A DNA stretch of 64,000 nucleotides from VRUE01 sp963837695 (lineage in GTDB: Bacteria; Actinomycetota; Thermoleophilia; Solirubrobacterales; 70-9): positions 682,001-746,000 of the forward strand of contig CAWINZ010000005.1 of NCBI GenBank assembly GCA_963837695.1. The letters run 5' to 3'. Numbering within the stretch: position 1 is the first letter of the stretch; each line of letters starts with the position of its first letter. Of the stretch, positions 16,298 to 25,400 are shown one piece after another. The notes beneath the pieces are model-generated. The model saw nothing but the letters and a program-made list of their open reading frames with translations. It did not search any database and was not told where the DNA came from. The translations under genes and the position numbers were made by a program.

Positions 16298-18444
16298 CCT
16301 TCGCCGGCCGCTTTGCCGCCTTCGACACCGGCTCCCCCGCCGGACCCGTATTCGGGCGGGGGCGGCGGGACGGGGGTCGGCTCCTGTCCCGCACCCGGCG
16401 CGTAGGCGTTGGGGTCATAGCCGCCGGTGGCTTCCCTGCCCAGCCGTTCGGCTTCGCTTTCTTCTCCGCCACGACCGGCGGCGGAGTCGGAGCCACCCCG
16501 GATCGGGCTTGAGGCGGTGAACCGGCCGTAGAACGGCGCCCAACTGACCCGCGTCTTCGGCCGGCTGAATTCCTCGCAGGGGATTTCGGCGTTCGAGTAG
16601 AGCGAGTGCCAGATTTCGGCCGGGAAGGTGCCACCGTAGACCGTCGCGCCGTGGACGCTGGTCATTTCGATCGCGTTCGACTGCGGGTAGCCGACCCAGA
16701 CGACGGTCGCCAGGTTGGGCTGGATGCCGGCGAACCAGGCGTCGGTGAAGTTGTCGGTCGTGCCCGTCTTGCCGCCCTGGCCGGGGCAACCGGTGTAGGC
16801 CGCGGTGCCGGTGCCTTCGGTGATGTTGTCGTGGAGGAGGCGCCAGACCTCGTAGGCGACCGGTTCGGGCACGACCCGCCTCGGGTCGGGACGTTCGGGG
16901 CGCTCGACGCGGCCCCCGGGGAAGACGACGCGGCGGATCGCGATCGGGTTGCGGTGGATGCCGCCGGAGGCGAGGGTCGCGTAGGCGTCGGCCATTTCCA
17001 GCGGCGATACGCCGATCCGCAGGCCGCCGATTCCCTCGGCGGGGATGCCGTCGAGTTCGCTTTCGATCCCCATCGACTTGGCCGTCGCCGCGACCTGCTG
17101 GGGCCCGACGTCGAGGTCGAGCTGGGCGAAGACGGTGTTGTCGGAGGCGACCGTCGCCTGCTGCAGGTTGACGCGCCCCAAGTAGCCCTCGTCCGCGGTG
17201 CTTACTTCCCAGTGGCCCCACTGGGGCAGGTTGAGGTCGAGGTGCTTTGAGGTGTAGTAGGTCGAGTAGGGGTCGATACCCTGCTTGATCGCCGTGGTCA
17301 GCACGAAGGCCTTGAAGGTCGAGCCGGGCTGGCGGTGGCCCTGGGCGGCGAGGTTGAACTTGCTCCGCTCGTAGTCGGAGCCAGAGACCATCGCTCTTAT
17401 GTCTCCGTTGCGCGGATCGATCGAGACCAGCGCCGAGGAGGGGTCTTCGGGATAGGGGAGGGCGGAGCGCGCGGCTTCCAGGCCGACGTCTTGCAGCCGC
17501 GGCTCGATCGTCGTGTAGACGTCGAGGCCGCCCTTGCGGACCGTGTTCACCCCGTAGGCCTCGATCAGCTTGTTCTCGACGTAGTCGAAGAAGTAGGGCT
17601 GGCGCTTGTCGAAGTAGCCGTGGTTGAGGTTGAGCTCGAGGCCGCGCTGCTCGCCCTCCTGCGCTCGCTGTTGGGAGATATAGCCGAGCTGGGCCATCTC
17701 GCCAAGCACGGTGTTGCGCCGGGCCCTCGCCTCGCGCGGGTTGAGGACCGGGTTGTATTCGGAGGGCGCCTGCGGCAGCCCGGCCAGCAGCGCGGCCTGC
17801 TCGAGGCTCAGCTTCCAGACCGGCCGCGAGAAGTAGATCTTCGCGGCCGCCTGGACGCCGACCGCGGTCGCGCCCTCGAGCGTCCCGTAGGAGGCGGTGT
17901 TGAGGTACTGGCCGAGGATTTCCCGCCGTGAGTGCTGTTCCGAGTACTCGACCGCGAGCTGCGCCTCGATGATCTTGCGTTCGAGGCTGCGCGCCGGGTT
18001 GGAGATGCAGAGGTTGCGGACCAGCTGCTGGGTGATCGTCGAGCCGCCCTCGACCGTCCTGCCGGCTTCCAGGTTCTTCAGCGCCGCGCGGGCGATCCCC
18101 TCCGGGTCGATGCCGCCGTGCTCGTAGAAGCGCTGGTCCTCGATCGCGACGGTCGCCCGCTGGAGGCTCTTGGGGATGCGCTTGATCGAGATCGGCGCGC
18201 GTGCCTCTTCGGATTGGATGACCCCGAGCTTGCTGCCGTCGGCTGCGTAGAGGGTCGAGTTGCCGCTCTTGTCGACCGTCTTGCAGGCGGCAAGCGAGGG
18301 CGCCTTTGCGGCGACGTCGAGCACCCAGGAGGCGACGCCGATCGCCGCGACAACAAGCAGCGCCGCGACGCCGAGGCCGACGAAGAGCAGCTTGCCGCGC
18401 GCGCCTGCCCTGTGTCGCTGACGGCGACGGTTGCGCTGCGTCAT
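16294..18444 (-). CDS. Class A penicillin-binding protein (glycosyltransferase/transpeptidase)
   Basis: A bifunctional peptidoglycan synthase of 716 aa. A basic cytoplasmic tail and one membrane helix (about residues 18-42) lead into a GT51 domain with EDQRFYEHGGID (catalytic Glu) and GGSTITQQL. The transpeptidase domain has SxxK in GSTFK, the SDN motif in VASDN and KTGT in GKTGTTD. The C-terminus is Gly/Pro-rich. It is the first gene of a pair with the GT87-like gene. Confidence 0.95.
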   Translation of the reverse strand: MTQRNRRRQRHRAGARGKLLFVGLGVAALLVVAAIGVASWVLDVAAKAPSLAACKTVDKSGNSTLYAADGSKLGVIQSEEARAPISIKRIPKSLQRATVAIEDQRFYEHGGIDPEGIARAALKNLEAGRTVEGGSTITQQLVRNLCISNPARSLERKIIEAQLAVEYSEQHSRREILGQYLNTASYGTLEGATAVGVQAAAKIYFSRPVWKLSLEQAALLAGLPQAPSEYNPVLNPREARARRNTVLGEMAQLGYISQQRAQEGEQRGLELNLNHGYFDKRQPYFFDYVENKLIEAYGVNTVRKGGLDVYTTIEPRLQDVGLEAARSALPYPEDPSSALVSIDPRNGDIRAMVSGSDYERSKFNLAAQGHRQPGSTFKAFVLTTAIKQGIDPYSTYYTSKHLDLNLPQWGHWEVSTADEGYLGRVNLQQATVASDNTVFAQLDLDVGPQQVAATAKSMGIESELDGIPAEGIGGLRIGVSPLEMADAYATLASGGIHRNPIAIRRVVFPGGRVERPERPDPRRVVPEPVAYEVWRLLHDNITEGTGTAAYTGCPGQGGKTGTTDNFTDAWFAGIQPNLATVVWVGYPQSNAIEMTSVHGATVYGGTFPAEIWHSLYSNAEIPCEEFSRPKTRVSWAPFYGRFTASSPIRGGSDSAAGRGGEESEAERLGREATGGYDPNAYAPGAGQEPTPVPPPPPEYGSGGGAGVEGGKAAGEG

Positions 18445-18474
18445 GGAGGAAGCGTACTTCGCGCCGGGCGGCGC

Positions 18475-18900
18475 TCAGGCCTGGGTATCGGCGGTGGAGA
18501 GGTTGTGGACGATCCCCTCGACCAGCATCTGGTTGGGGATCACGACGGCGGTGTCGTCGCCCGGGTTGACGTAGGTGTAGGAGAGGGTGATGTCGGTGAC
18601 GCGGCCCTCGACTTCTTCGAAGGAGATGCGGTCGCCGATCCGGATCGGCTGGGAGATCGCCAGCTGCACGCCGGCGACCATGTTGGCGATCGTGTGCTGG
18701 GCGGCGAATCCGATGATCGCCGCCAGGACGGCGGTCGAGGCGAGGATGCCGGTGGCGAGGCGCTTGAACTCGGTGAACTGGCTCAGCGCGATCGCCACCA
18801 GGACCAGGAAGACGACCAAGAACAGCAGCCGGCGCAGGAAGCGCAGACGCGTCCGGGTAGACCGCGAGACCTGTTTGACTGCCGGGGCGATGAAGCCCAA
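18475..18900 (-). CDS. Short MscS-like mechanosensitive channel protein
   Basis: A 141-aa protein with the core of the small mechanosensitive channel family. One hydrophobic helix (LLFLVVFLVLVAIALSQF) is followed by the pore helix region (LAAIIGFAAQHTIANMVAG) and the beta domain PIRIGDRISFEEVEGRVTDI with VIPNQML. It lacks the large C-terminal vestibule of E. coli MscS (286 aa). The start seems to be TTG at 18900 with AAAGG upstream, overlapping the divergent CPBP gene start by 11 bp. Confidence 0.8.
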   Translation of the reverse strand: MGFIAPAVKQVSRSTRTRLRFLRRLLFLVVFLVLVAIALSQFTEFKRLATGILASTAVLAAIIGFAAQHTIANMVAGVQLAISQPIRIGDRISFEEVEGRVTDITLSYTYVNPGDDTAVVIPNQMLVEGIVHNLSTADTQA

Positions 18901-19567
18901 ACTAGCCTTTCCCTACGCGACGTGGGGGCCCCAGCTTGCGATCGGCGGGGTGTTCTTGGCGCTTGGGGCGGGGATCCTGCTCGGGATCCCCGCGGTCATC
19001 ATCGACGGCCCGGGCGACGGTGACCTCAGCACCGCCGCCAACGTGGTCGTCCAGATGGCGACGGCGCTGGGCTTTCTGCTGGTGCCGATCGCGATCGCGA
19101 GTCGCTGGGGAGAGAGCTCGGTCGGGGTTGCGTTGCGACGGTTGGGGGTGCGCAGCTTCAAGCCCTCGGCGCTGAAGTGGATGTTGGCGGCGATCGGCGC
19201 CTACCTGGTCTTCTCCGCCCTCTACGTCGCGATCTTCGGCTCCCCGCATCAGGAGGACATCGCCGAATCGTTCGGCTCCGTGCCGGTCCAGGTTCTGCTG
19301 ATCGTGATCGCCGCGCCGATCAGCGAGGAGATCTGCTTCCGCGGCATGCTCTTCGGCGGCCTGCGCGCGCGCCTGCCGCGGCTAGCCGCGGCGCTGATCA
19401 GCGCCATCGTCTTCGGCGGCCTGCACGCTCTCACCGGCATCAGCGCCGTCCCACCCCTGATCGTCTTCGGCTTCGTCCTCGCCCTGCTCTACGAGAAGAC
19501 CGGCTCGATCGTCCCGGGCATCGTCCTGCACATGCTCAACAACTCGGTGGCGTTGATCGGGCAGTAG
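18890..19567 (+). CDS. CPBP-family intramembrane metalloprotease
   Basis: A predicted CAAX-like (CPBP/Abi) intramembrane glutamyl protease, 225 aa. The three conserved blocks are present: SEEICFRGMLFGGL (EExxxR), FGGLHAL (FxxxH) and HMLNNSVAL (HxxxN). About seven hydrophobic segments span the protein. I start at the ATG at 18890; longer readings run antisense through the MscS-like gene. In bacteria such proteins act in processing, bacteriocin immunity or unknown roles. A strong terminator follows. Confidence 0.88.
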   Translation: MKPKLAFPYATWGPQLAIGGVFLALGAGILLGIPAVIIDGPGDGDLSTAANVVVQMATALGFLLVPIAIASRWGESSVGVALRRLGVRSFKPSALKWMLAAIGAYLVFSALYVAIFGSPHQEDIAESFGSVPVQVLLIVIAAPISEEICFRGMLFGGLRARLPRLAAALISAIVFGGLHALTGISAVPPLIVFGFVLALLYEKTGSIVPGIVLHMLNNSVALIGQ

Positions 19568-19580
19568 GGGTGGGAGCAAA

Positions 19581-19608
19581 GAAACGGCCCGCCGCAGCGG
19601 GCCGTTTC
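19581..19608. terminator. Bidirectional hairpin terminator
   Basis: GAAACGGCCCGC and GCGGGCCGTTTC form a perfect 12-bp stem with a CGCA loop. It ends the CPBP gene on the plus strand. On the minus strand, where TTTG follows the stem, it probably also ends the tRNA transcript. Confidence 0.85.
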
Positions 19609-19641
19609 GGGTGAAGTCGGGGGCAGAATTGCCTTCGACAA

Positions 19642-19661
19642 CTGATTGACACCCAGGACTT
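19642..19661 (-). repeat. Inverted copy of the tRNA anticodon arm in the tRNA trailer
   Basis: Plus-strand 19642-19658 reads CTGATTGACACCCAGGA, identical to the anticodon arm of the minus-strand tRNA (19721-19737). The match is 19 of 20 when extended to 19661. On the tRNA transcript this segment lies 15 nt after the discriminator and is complementary to the anticodon arm, so it could pair with it. Confidence 0.8.
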
Positions 19662-19676
19662 GATCGTACAACTTAG

Positions 19677-19765
19677 CGGAGGGCGGGGGACTCGAACCCC
19701 ATTCGGGCCGATGCCCGAACTCCTGGGTGTCAATCAGGCGCCGTTACCCAACGGCTTCACCCTCC
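19677..19765 (-). tRNA. Class II tRNA with 8/4 branch and GAC anticodon
   Basis: Reading 19765 to 19677: an 8-bp acceptor (GGAGGGTG with CGCCCTCC, one T-G pair); a 6-bp D stem (GCCGTT/AACGGC) with 4-nt loop GGGT; an anticodon stem CCTGA/CCAGG with one A-C mismatch; loop TTGACAC, giving anticodon GAC (19731-19729); a 7-bp variable arm (TTCGGGC/GCCCGAA); and a 4-bp T stem GGGG/CCCC with loop TTCGAGT. The discriminator is G and CCA is not encoded. The long variable arm and G73 point to serine-type identity, yet GAC reads the valine codon GUC. The 6-bp D stem resembles selenocysteine tRNA, but the anticodon is not UCA. The acceptor plus T stem totals 12 bp, so a 7/5 fold with a T-C mismatch is the alternative. 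Confidence 0.8.
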
Positions 19766-19896
19766 GCTATTGCCGACCGTAGCCGAGAAAACGGCCATTT
19801 CAAGCCATGTTTCACTCTTTTTACAGACAATTGACTGCGCTGTTACAGAGTCGTGACAAACCGGCCAACCGGGGCATCCGCAAGAATGCCGGGCCG

Positions 19897-20880
19897 ATGA
19901 ATCGTCAACTCGTCCGCGTACTGGTTTTCTTCGCTCTGCTGGTGCTTCCGGCTGCCGCGTCGGCGAAGCAGCCCGCCGGGGCTCCGCCGGGCGCCGGGAA
20001 GGCGCCGCAGGCACCGGATCAGGCGACGGTGAAGATCAGCCTTGGCAAGCTCAAGGGGGGCAAGGCGCCGATCTACGGGACGGTGCCCGTCTACGGCACG
20101 GTCGAGCCGTTCACTCCCGGGCAGAGCGTCGACGTCACCTTCTACCTCGACGGCCACAAGCTGCTCAAGCGCGTGGCGCACGTCAGCCAGGGGTCGGGCG
20201 ATGCCGGTGTCTTCAAAGCCTCGATCCTGGTCCGCAAAGACGGCAAGTACGCGGCGAGCGCGCACCTGCCGGCGAGCGGCTCGCTGCGCGGCGACACCAC
20301 TGTGCGCAAGAGCTGGCGAGTCAGCTTCCCCGCGCTGGGCTCGGGCGCGTGCGGCCCGGTGGTCAAGGGCTTCAAAAAGGCGCTGGCGAAGCTGGGCTAC
20401 GTCTCCGGAGGCGGTAAGTGCTTCAACGGCCGCACCGGTCGCGAGGTGCTCGCCTACCGCAAGGTCAACGGCATGTCCCGTAACGAACATGCCGGCAAGG
20501 GCCTCGTCCAGCAGGTCTTCGGCGGGCGCGGCGGCTACCACGTCAAGCACCCCAAGGCAGGCGAGCACGCCGAGGTGCCGCTCGACAAACAGGTGCTGGT
20601 GCTCAGCAAGGGCGACAAGCCGTTCGCGATCTACCCGGTCTCGACCGGCAAGCCCTCGACCCCGACGATCACCGGCGAGTACAGCTTCTACCGGCAGGAA
20701 CCCGGCTACAACGCCGAGGGTATGTACTACTCCTTCTACTGGCACAACGGCTACGCGGTCCACGGCTACGCCGAAGTGCCCAATTACGCCGCCAGCCACG
20801 GCTGCGTCCGCACTTTCATCGCCGACCAGCCGCGGATCTACGAACAGCTGCACTTCGGCGAGCCGATCTTCGTCTTCTGA
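19897..20880 (+). CDS. Secreted L,D-transpeptidase (YkuD)
   Basis: A cell-wall cross-linking or anchoring enzyme of 327 aa. A signal peptide (VRVLVFFALLVLPAAASA) ends near residue 23. A middle segment (VVKGFKKALAKLGYVSGGG, then FNGRTGREVLAYRKVNG) looks like a peptidoglycan-binding fold. The C-terminal YkuD domain has HGYAEVP and the catalytic SHGCVR. I start at ATG 19897 because the preceding 30 codons contain no signal-like sequence. It stands alone just downstream of the divergent tRNA. Confidence 0.9.
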   Translation: MNRQLVRVLVFFALLVLPAAASAKQPAGAPPGAGKAPQAPDQATVKISLGKLKGGKAPIYGTVPVYGTVEPFTPGQSVDVTFYLDGHKLLKRVAHVSQGSGDAGVFKASILVRKDGKYAASAHLPASGSLRGDTTVRKSWRVSFPALGSGACGPVVKGFKKALAKLGYVSGGGKCFNGRTGREVLAYRKVNGMSRNEHAGKGLVQQVFGGRGGYHVKHPKAGEHAEVPLDKQVLVLSKGDKPFAIYPVSTGKPSTPTITGEYSFYRQEPGYNAEGMYYSFYWHNGYAVHGYAEVPNYAASHGCVRTFIADQPRIYEQLHFGEPIFVF

Positions 20881-20887
20881 GCGCGCC

Positions 20888-21295
20888 TCAGTCGGGCAGC
20901 CGCACGCTCTCGAACTCGAGCACGGTTGCCAGCAGGTCGAAGTGCTTGTCGGCATGGAGTACGCCGAAGCCGCGCTCGGCCGCGGCGGCGGCGATCAGGT
21001 AGTCCGGGACCGGTATGCGCCGTCGGGCGCCTAGCTCTCGCGACGCGGACAGGGCGGCCTCGCAGACCGACGCAGTCACCGTTGCTTGCCGCAGGGCGGC
21101 GAAGTTTCTATTCAGGGCCTTGAATTCATCCTCGTTCCTGGCCGTTCGGAAGACCTCCAACGCGGCGACTGGGCAGGAGGCGAGCAAATCCAGCTCGTTC
21201 GCCGAATCCAAGTACGAGGCGACCTGCGGCTGACGATGTCGCATCCAAGCTGAGGTGTCGACCACCAACGGAACGTCAGGTGTCGGTGGGCTCAT
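20888..21295 (-). CDS. VapC-type PIN-domain toxin
   Basis: A predicted PIN ribonuclease toxin, 135 aa from the ATG at 21295. The first acidic residue lies in LVVDTSAW, followed by the conserved Glu in AALEVFR and a later acidic pair near PVPDYLIAAAA and HADKHFD. The start overlaps the antitoxin stop (ATGA), the usual order with the antitoxin first. Confidence 0.88.
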   Translation of the reverse strand: MSPPTPDVPLVVDTSAWMRHRQPQVASYLDSANELDLLASCPVAALEVFRTARNEDEFKALNRNFAALRQATVTASVCEAALSASRELGARRRIPVPDYLIAAAAAERGFGVLHADKHFDLLATVLEFESVRLPD

Positions 21296-21552
21296 TCGAC
21301 TTCGGCCTCGCGCTCTTCCCATGCTTCACGAGCGCCCGTCATGTCGAGCTCGATCTCGCCGCGTATCACCTTGCGGAAGAACTCCTTGGCCTCTTTCCGT
21401 CGCCTTCTGTCCTCTTCAGCGACTTCTGCCCCGCGCAGGGCAAGGTCGCGAATCAGCCGCGACTTGCTCTTCGGATGTGCGTCAACCGCTGCCATCGCCT
21501 CTTCCAGAGTCGGGTCGACGGTCACCTGGACGCGAGGATGCTTGGATGCCAT
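21292..21552 (-). CDS. VapB-type antitoxin
   Basis: An 86-aa antitoxin paired with the PIN toxin downstream. The N-terminus RVQVTVDPTLEEAM suggests a ribbon-helix-helix-like DNA-binding region, and KSRLIRDLALRGAEVAEED is typical of VapB partners. The acidic, helical C-terminus would wrap the toxin. A perfect inverted repeat upstream is a likely autoregulatory operator. Confidence 0.82.
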   Translation of the reverse strand: MASKHPRVQVTVDPTLEEAMAAVDAHPKSKSRLIRDLALRGAEVAEEDRRRRKEAKEFFRKVIRGEIELDMTGAREAWEEREAEVE

Positions 21553-21559
21553 CGGGCGA

Positions 21560-21581
21560 GTGTACCCCTTCTGAGGTACAC
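21560..21581. promoter_or_regulatory. Inverted-repeat operator of the VapBC pair
   Basis: GTGTACC (21560-21566) and GGTACAC (21575-21581) are perfect 7-bp arms with an 8-nt centre. They lie 8 bp upstream of the antitoxin ATG, where a VapBC complex would repress its own promoter. Confidence 0.65.
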
Positions 21582-21668
21582 CAAGTACGGTAGTTGACGA
21601 GTTGTTCACGCCCACACCAAGGCTCCGGCCGCGAAGACTCTCCCCCCTCGCGCATAGGATTCCCCGCA

Positions 21669-22235
21669 ATGTCCGACCTCGACGCCGCCAAGCGCACCCT
21701 GCTCGCCGAGCTGCGCGAGCACTCGCTGGTGATCGGCGAGGTGACTCTGGCGAGCGGCGCGAAGGCGCAGTACTACGTTGACGCGCGGCGGGCATTGCTG
21801 CGGCCGGCGGGGTTCCGCGCCGCCGGCGAGCTGATCGCTGCGGCTGCGGTCGAGGCCGGTGCGAGCGCTGTCGGCGGCCCGGCTACCGCGGCGATCCCGC
21901 CGAGCTGCGCCGCGCTCGCGGTGCCGGCCGGCGCGGGCCTGGTCGGCTTCTTCGTCCGCGGCGAGCGCAAGCAGCACGGTCTGCAGCGCTGGGTCGAGGG
22001 ACCGGTCGTCGCGGGCGACAAGGTGCTCGTCGTCGAGGACACCGTCACCACCGGCGGCTCGACCGTGCAGGCGATCGAGAAGATCCGCGAGCAGGGCCTC
22101 GAGCCAGTCGCCGTGGTCGCTGTCGTCGACCGCTTGGCGGGCGGCGGCGAAGCGATCGAAGCGGCCGCGGCCGCCCCCTACCGGGCCCTCGTCACGATCG
22201 ACGAGCTGTACCCGGACCGGCCCGACCGCGGCTGA
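21669..22235 (+). CDS. pyrE: Orotate phosphoribosyltransferase
   Basis: This enzyme joins orotate and PRPP to form OMP in pyrimidine synthesis. The PRPP-binding motif VLVVEDTVTTGGST is diagnostic, supported by LASGAKAQYYVDAR (PyrE N-terminus) and FFVRGERKQHG. Length is 188 aa, slightly short for the family. I start at ATG 21669 because the residues upstream have no PyrE similarity. It is isolated from other pyr genes here. Confidence 0.92.
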   Translation: MSDLDAAKRTLLAELREHSLVIGEVTLASGAKAQYYVDARRALLRPAGFRAAGELIAAAAVEAGASAVGGPATAAIPPSCAALAVPAGAGLVGFFVRGERKQHGLQRWVEGPVVAGDKVLVVEDTVTTGGSTVQAIEKIREQGLEPVAVVAVVDRLAGGGEAIEAAAAAPYRALVTIDELYPDRPDRG

Positions 22236-22350
22236 CGCTCCACTCGCCGCGAAGCTCCGCCTACCCTCGCGGTACCTATTGCGGAGTCCATGCTTTGCAG
22301 GACTTTCGCGCGCTCTTGCGACAAACGCCTTTCTCTCAAAAACATTGCTC

Positions 22351-22379
22351 TTGACTTTATAAAGGTCTCTGTTTACAGT
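22351..22379 (+). promoter_or_regulatory. Sigma-70-type promoter of A/B operon copy 1
   Basis: TTGACT (22351-22356), 17-nt spacer, TACAGT (22374-22379). The region is locally AT-rich in otherwise GC-rich DNA. It implies a 5' leader of about 100 nt before the GTG at 22490. Confidence 0.75.
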
Positions 22380-22398
22380 CTCGCCAAGCTCGTTTACC

Positions 22399-22489
22399 GG
22401 GCAGGGAAGCACCAACAGGGACAACCGAGCCCAAAGGCCGCAAGGGAAAGCGGCCGGGCAGAGGGCTCAAGGGACAAGGAGAGAGCTAC
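22399..22489 (+). promoter_or_regulatory. Conserved structured 5' leader, copy 1
   Basis: This leader is shared with 44139-44229. It begins CGGGCAGGGAAGCACCAAC. A nested hairpin follows: outer GAGCCC (22427-22432) with GGGCTC (22463-22468), inner GGCCGC (22436-22441) with GCGGCC (22450-22455), loop AAGGGAAA. It ends GGGACAAGGAGAGAGCTAC before GTG. Inner-stem pairs differ between the copies but still pair, which supports an RNA structure. I do not recognise a known riboswitch class. Confidence 0.6.
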
Positions 22490-25400
22490 GTGACACGCCA
22501 CGCGAAGGCATCGACCGCGGGATCGAACCAGCGCCAGGCCGGCGGCCTCGGCCGCTTCTTCCGTGGAGTTGACGCCGGTCGTGGGTCCTCGCCCGATTCC
22601 AGAGGGAGTGGTGCGCCCTCGCGCAGCCGCCTCTCGCTCCTCGCCCTCGCCGCGCTGGCGCTCTGCGGTCTCGTCGCAATGACCGCCTCGGTCGCCTCCG
22701 GCGCGGCGCAGAGCACCGAATACGTCCGCAGCTTCGGCCCCGACGGCACCGAAGGCTCTGATTTCGAAGGAGGCCAGCGGATCGGGGTGGACCAGGAAAG
22801 CGGTGCCGTCTATGTGTTCGATGGAGGCGCCGGCGCCCTTTACAAGTTCGCCGCCGACGGCACGCCGCTCCCCTGGGGCGGCTCAGCCCCCTACATCGAA
22901 GGCAACAAGATCACCGGCCTGCCGTCGGGCTATCGGCCCCGCGTGGCGGTCGACTCGGTAAGCCATGTCGTCTACTTCAGCGACGCACACACGCTGAGGG
23001 CCTTCCAGGCTGACGGCGAAGCGGCCGAATTCACCGCCGGCCCCGGCGCCGGCACCGACGAAATCCCCGGCTTCGGCGAAGCGCGAGGCGTCGCGGTCGA
23101 CGCCAACGGCGCCATCTACGTCAGTGATTACGTGGAAGGCGACCCCGCCGGCACCGTGAACGTCTTCGCATCGACTGGCGAACCTCTGAACAGCTTTGAA
23201 GCTCCGCAGCCAGGAGAACTTGCCGTAGCCCCCGACGGTGTTGTCTATGTGGTCAACAACGAAACTTTTCACAGCGGGACCGAAGACTTCATACCCAGCG
23301 AATTCCCGGTCACGCCGACCACCGAATACACCCTGGGTCACTTCTTCGAATCTGCCATCGCCAATACTGCGGGTCCGGCCGGCCTCGGCGTCGACTCGGC
23401 CACCGGCGACCTCTATGTCTTGGAGTCCGGCGTCCTTGTAAGCGGTGAAGGGGCTTATGTCGCCGGCTGGGTGGAGAAGTACGAAAGCGACGGCACCTTC
23501 GTGCGAGCCTTCGCCCGGACGAATTCGGGAGAAGCCGGGGAACTCAGCTTCTACGCCTCCGGCCTCGCTGTCGTTGGCGGCGGCGAAGAGTTTCAGTTCT
23601 ACGTAGGCGCCAACGACGGCGCCGGCACCGACCAGGTCGAGATCTTCGGCGAAATCATCACCCCCGGCCCGCCGAGCGTCGTTTCGACCTCTGCCCTCGA
23701 CGTCGCCGGGAACTCGGCGACGCTGCGTGGGCAGGTCAACCCGAACACCTTCGCGACCACCTACCGCATCGAGTACGGGCTCGGTGACTGCGCGGTCAGC
23801 GCCTGCACGAGCATCCCGCTCCCCGACGCCCCGATCGGCTCGGGCCACCACCCGGTCAAGGTCTCCCAGATCGTCACCGGCCTGCAGCCCGGAACGACCT
23901 ACCACTACCGGATCGTCGCCACGAACTCCGAAGGGGTAACCGAAGGGCCCGACCACACGATCGTCACCCAGCTCAGCGGCCTCGACTTCCAGCCGGCCGA
24001 CAACCGCGCCTGGGAGATGGTCTCCCCGCCCGACAAGCACGGCGGATCGCTCATCCTCGGCCTGAGGAGCGTGCACGCGGCCGAGGACGGCAACGGCATC
24101 ACCTACGAGAGCTTCGGCTCCGTCGAAGCGGCCCCCGAAGGCAACCGGGCGCTCGAAGCCTCGACCATCCTCAGCCGCCGCGGCGCCGACGAGTGGGGGA
24201 CCAAAGACATCTCCTTGCCCCAGAGCAAGGTGCACGGCTTCAACTTCAGCGTCGAATACCTGCCCTTTGCCCCGGATCTATCGCGGGCGCTGGTCCAACC
24301 GCGTGACGACACGCCGCTCTCCCCGCAGGCATCCGAACGCACCCCCTACCTGCGCGAGAGCACCGAACCCCCCACCTACACCCCGCTGGTGACCGGCAAG
24401 GAAGGGTTCGAAAACGTGCCCCCCGGGACGGAATTCGGCGGCAAGGTCTCGGTGGCGGGCGCGAACCCGGCCCTGACCGACGTCGTGCTCGACTCCAGCG
24501 TTCCCCTTGTCGCCGGTCTCAGCGGAGAGGGCCTCTACCGCTGGAGCGCGGGTCAGATCGATCCGGTCAGCGTGCTGCCGGCGGGCGAAGGCGGCGGTGG
24601 GGTCACCGGAGTTCTCGGCGGGGATGAGCCTTCGGTGCGAAACGCGATCTCGCAAGGGGGGTCGCGCATCTTCTGGGGGGCTGGAGGCAATTACAGCACC
24701 GCCGGTGTCCAAATGACGGCCCTCTACCTGCGCGACATGCAGGCCGAAGAAAGCGTGCGCCTCGATGTCGTGCAGCCCGGCGCCAGTGGAGCCGGCAGCG
24801 CCCATCCCCTCTTCCAGGGCGCCAGCGCCGACGGCACGGTCGTCTTCTTCACCGACTCCCAGCAGCTGACCGCGGACGCCAGCCCCGCCGGCCCCGAAAG
24901 CCGCGACCTCTACCGCTGCGAGATCCCGGCAGGCGCCGCCGCCGGCGGCTGCGCGACCCTGACCGACCTCAGCGCACCCCGGCCGGGGTCGGGCGAAAGC
25001 GCGACGGTGCAAGACCTGGCGCCGGCGTTCAGCCAGGACGGCTCGAGGATCTACTTCGTCGCCGAAGGCATCCTCGACACCGAACCGAACGGCGAGGGCG
25101 ATGCCGCCCAGGCCGGCGAGCCCAACCTCTACCTCGCCGAAGAGGGAGAGGGCGTTCGCTTCATCGCGACGCTTGCTCCCGGTGATCGCGGCGACTGGGG
25201 GGCCCAACCGACCAACCCGTATGGCGCCGTGGAGTCGATCAGCGCCGCCGCCTCGCCCAGCGGCCGCTACTTCGCTTTCATGTCGGAGCTCAGTCTGAGC
25301 GGCTATGACAACCGTGAGGCGCAAAGCGAAGAACCAACCGAGCAGGCCTTCCGCTATGACGCCCAGAGCGGCGAGCTCGCCTGCGTCTCTTGCAACCCGA

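Noticed and set aside
19677..19765. Selenocysteine tRNA (selC)
   Set aside because: The 6-bp D stem and long variable arm fit, but the loop TTGACAC gives anticodon GAC rather than TCA, and the acceptor plus T stem totals 12 bp, not the 13 of bacterial tRNA-Sec.
22399..22489. Cyclic-di-GMP or other known riboswitch
   Set aside because: Some GGGCA and GCAAAG-like stretches resemble GEMM, but the conserved tetraloop-receptor layout is absent; I can only call it an unassigned structured leader.
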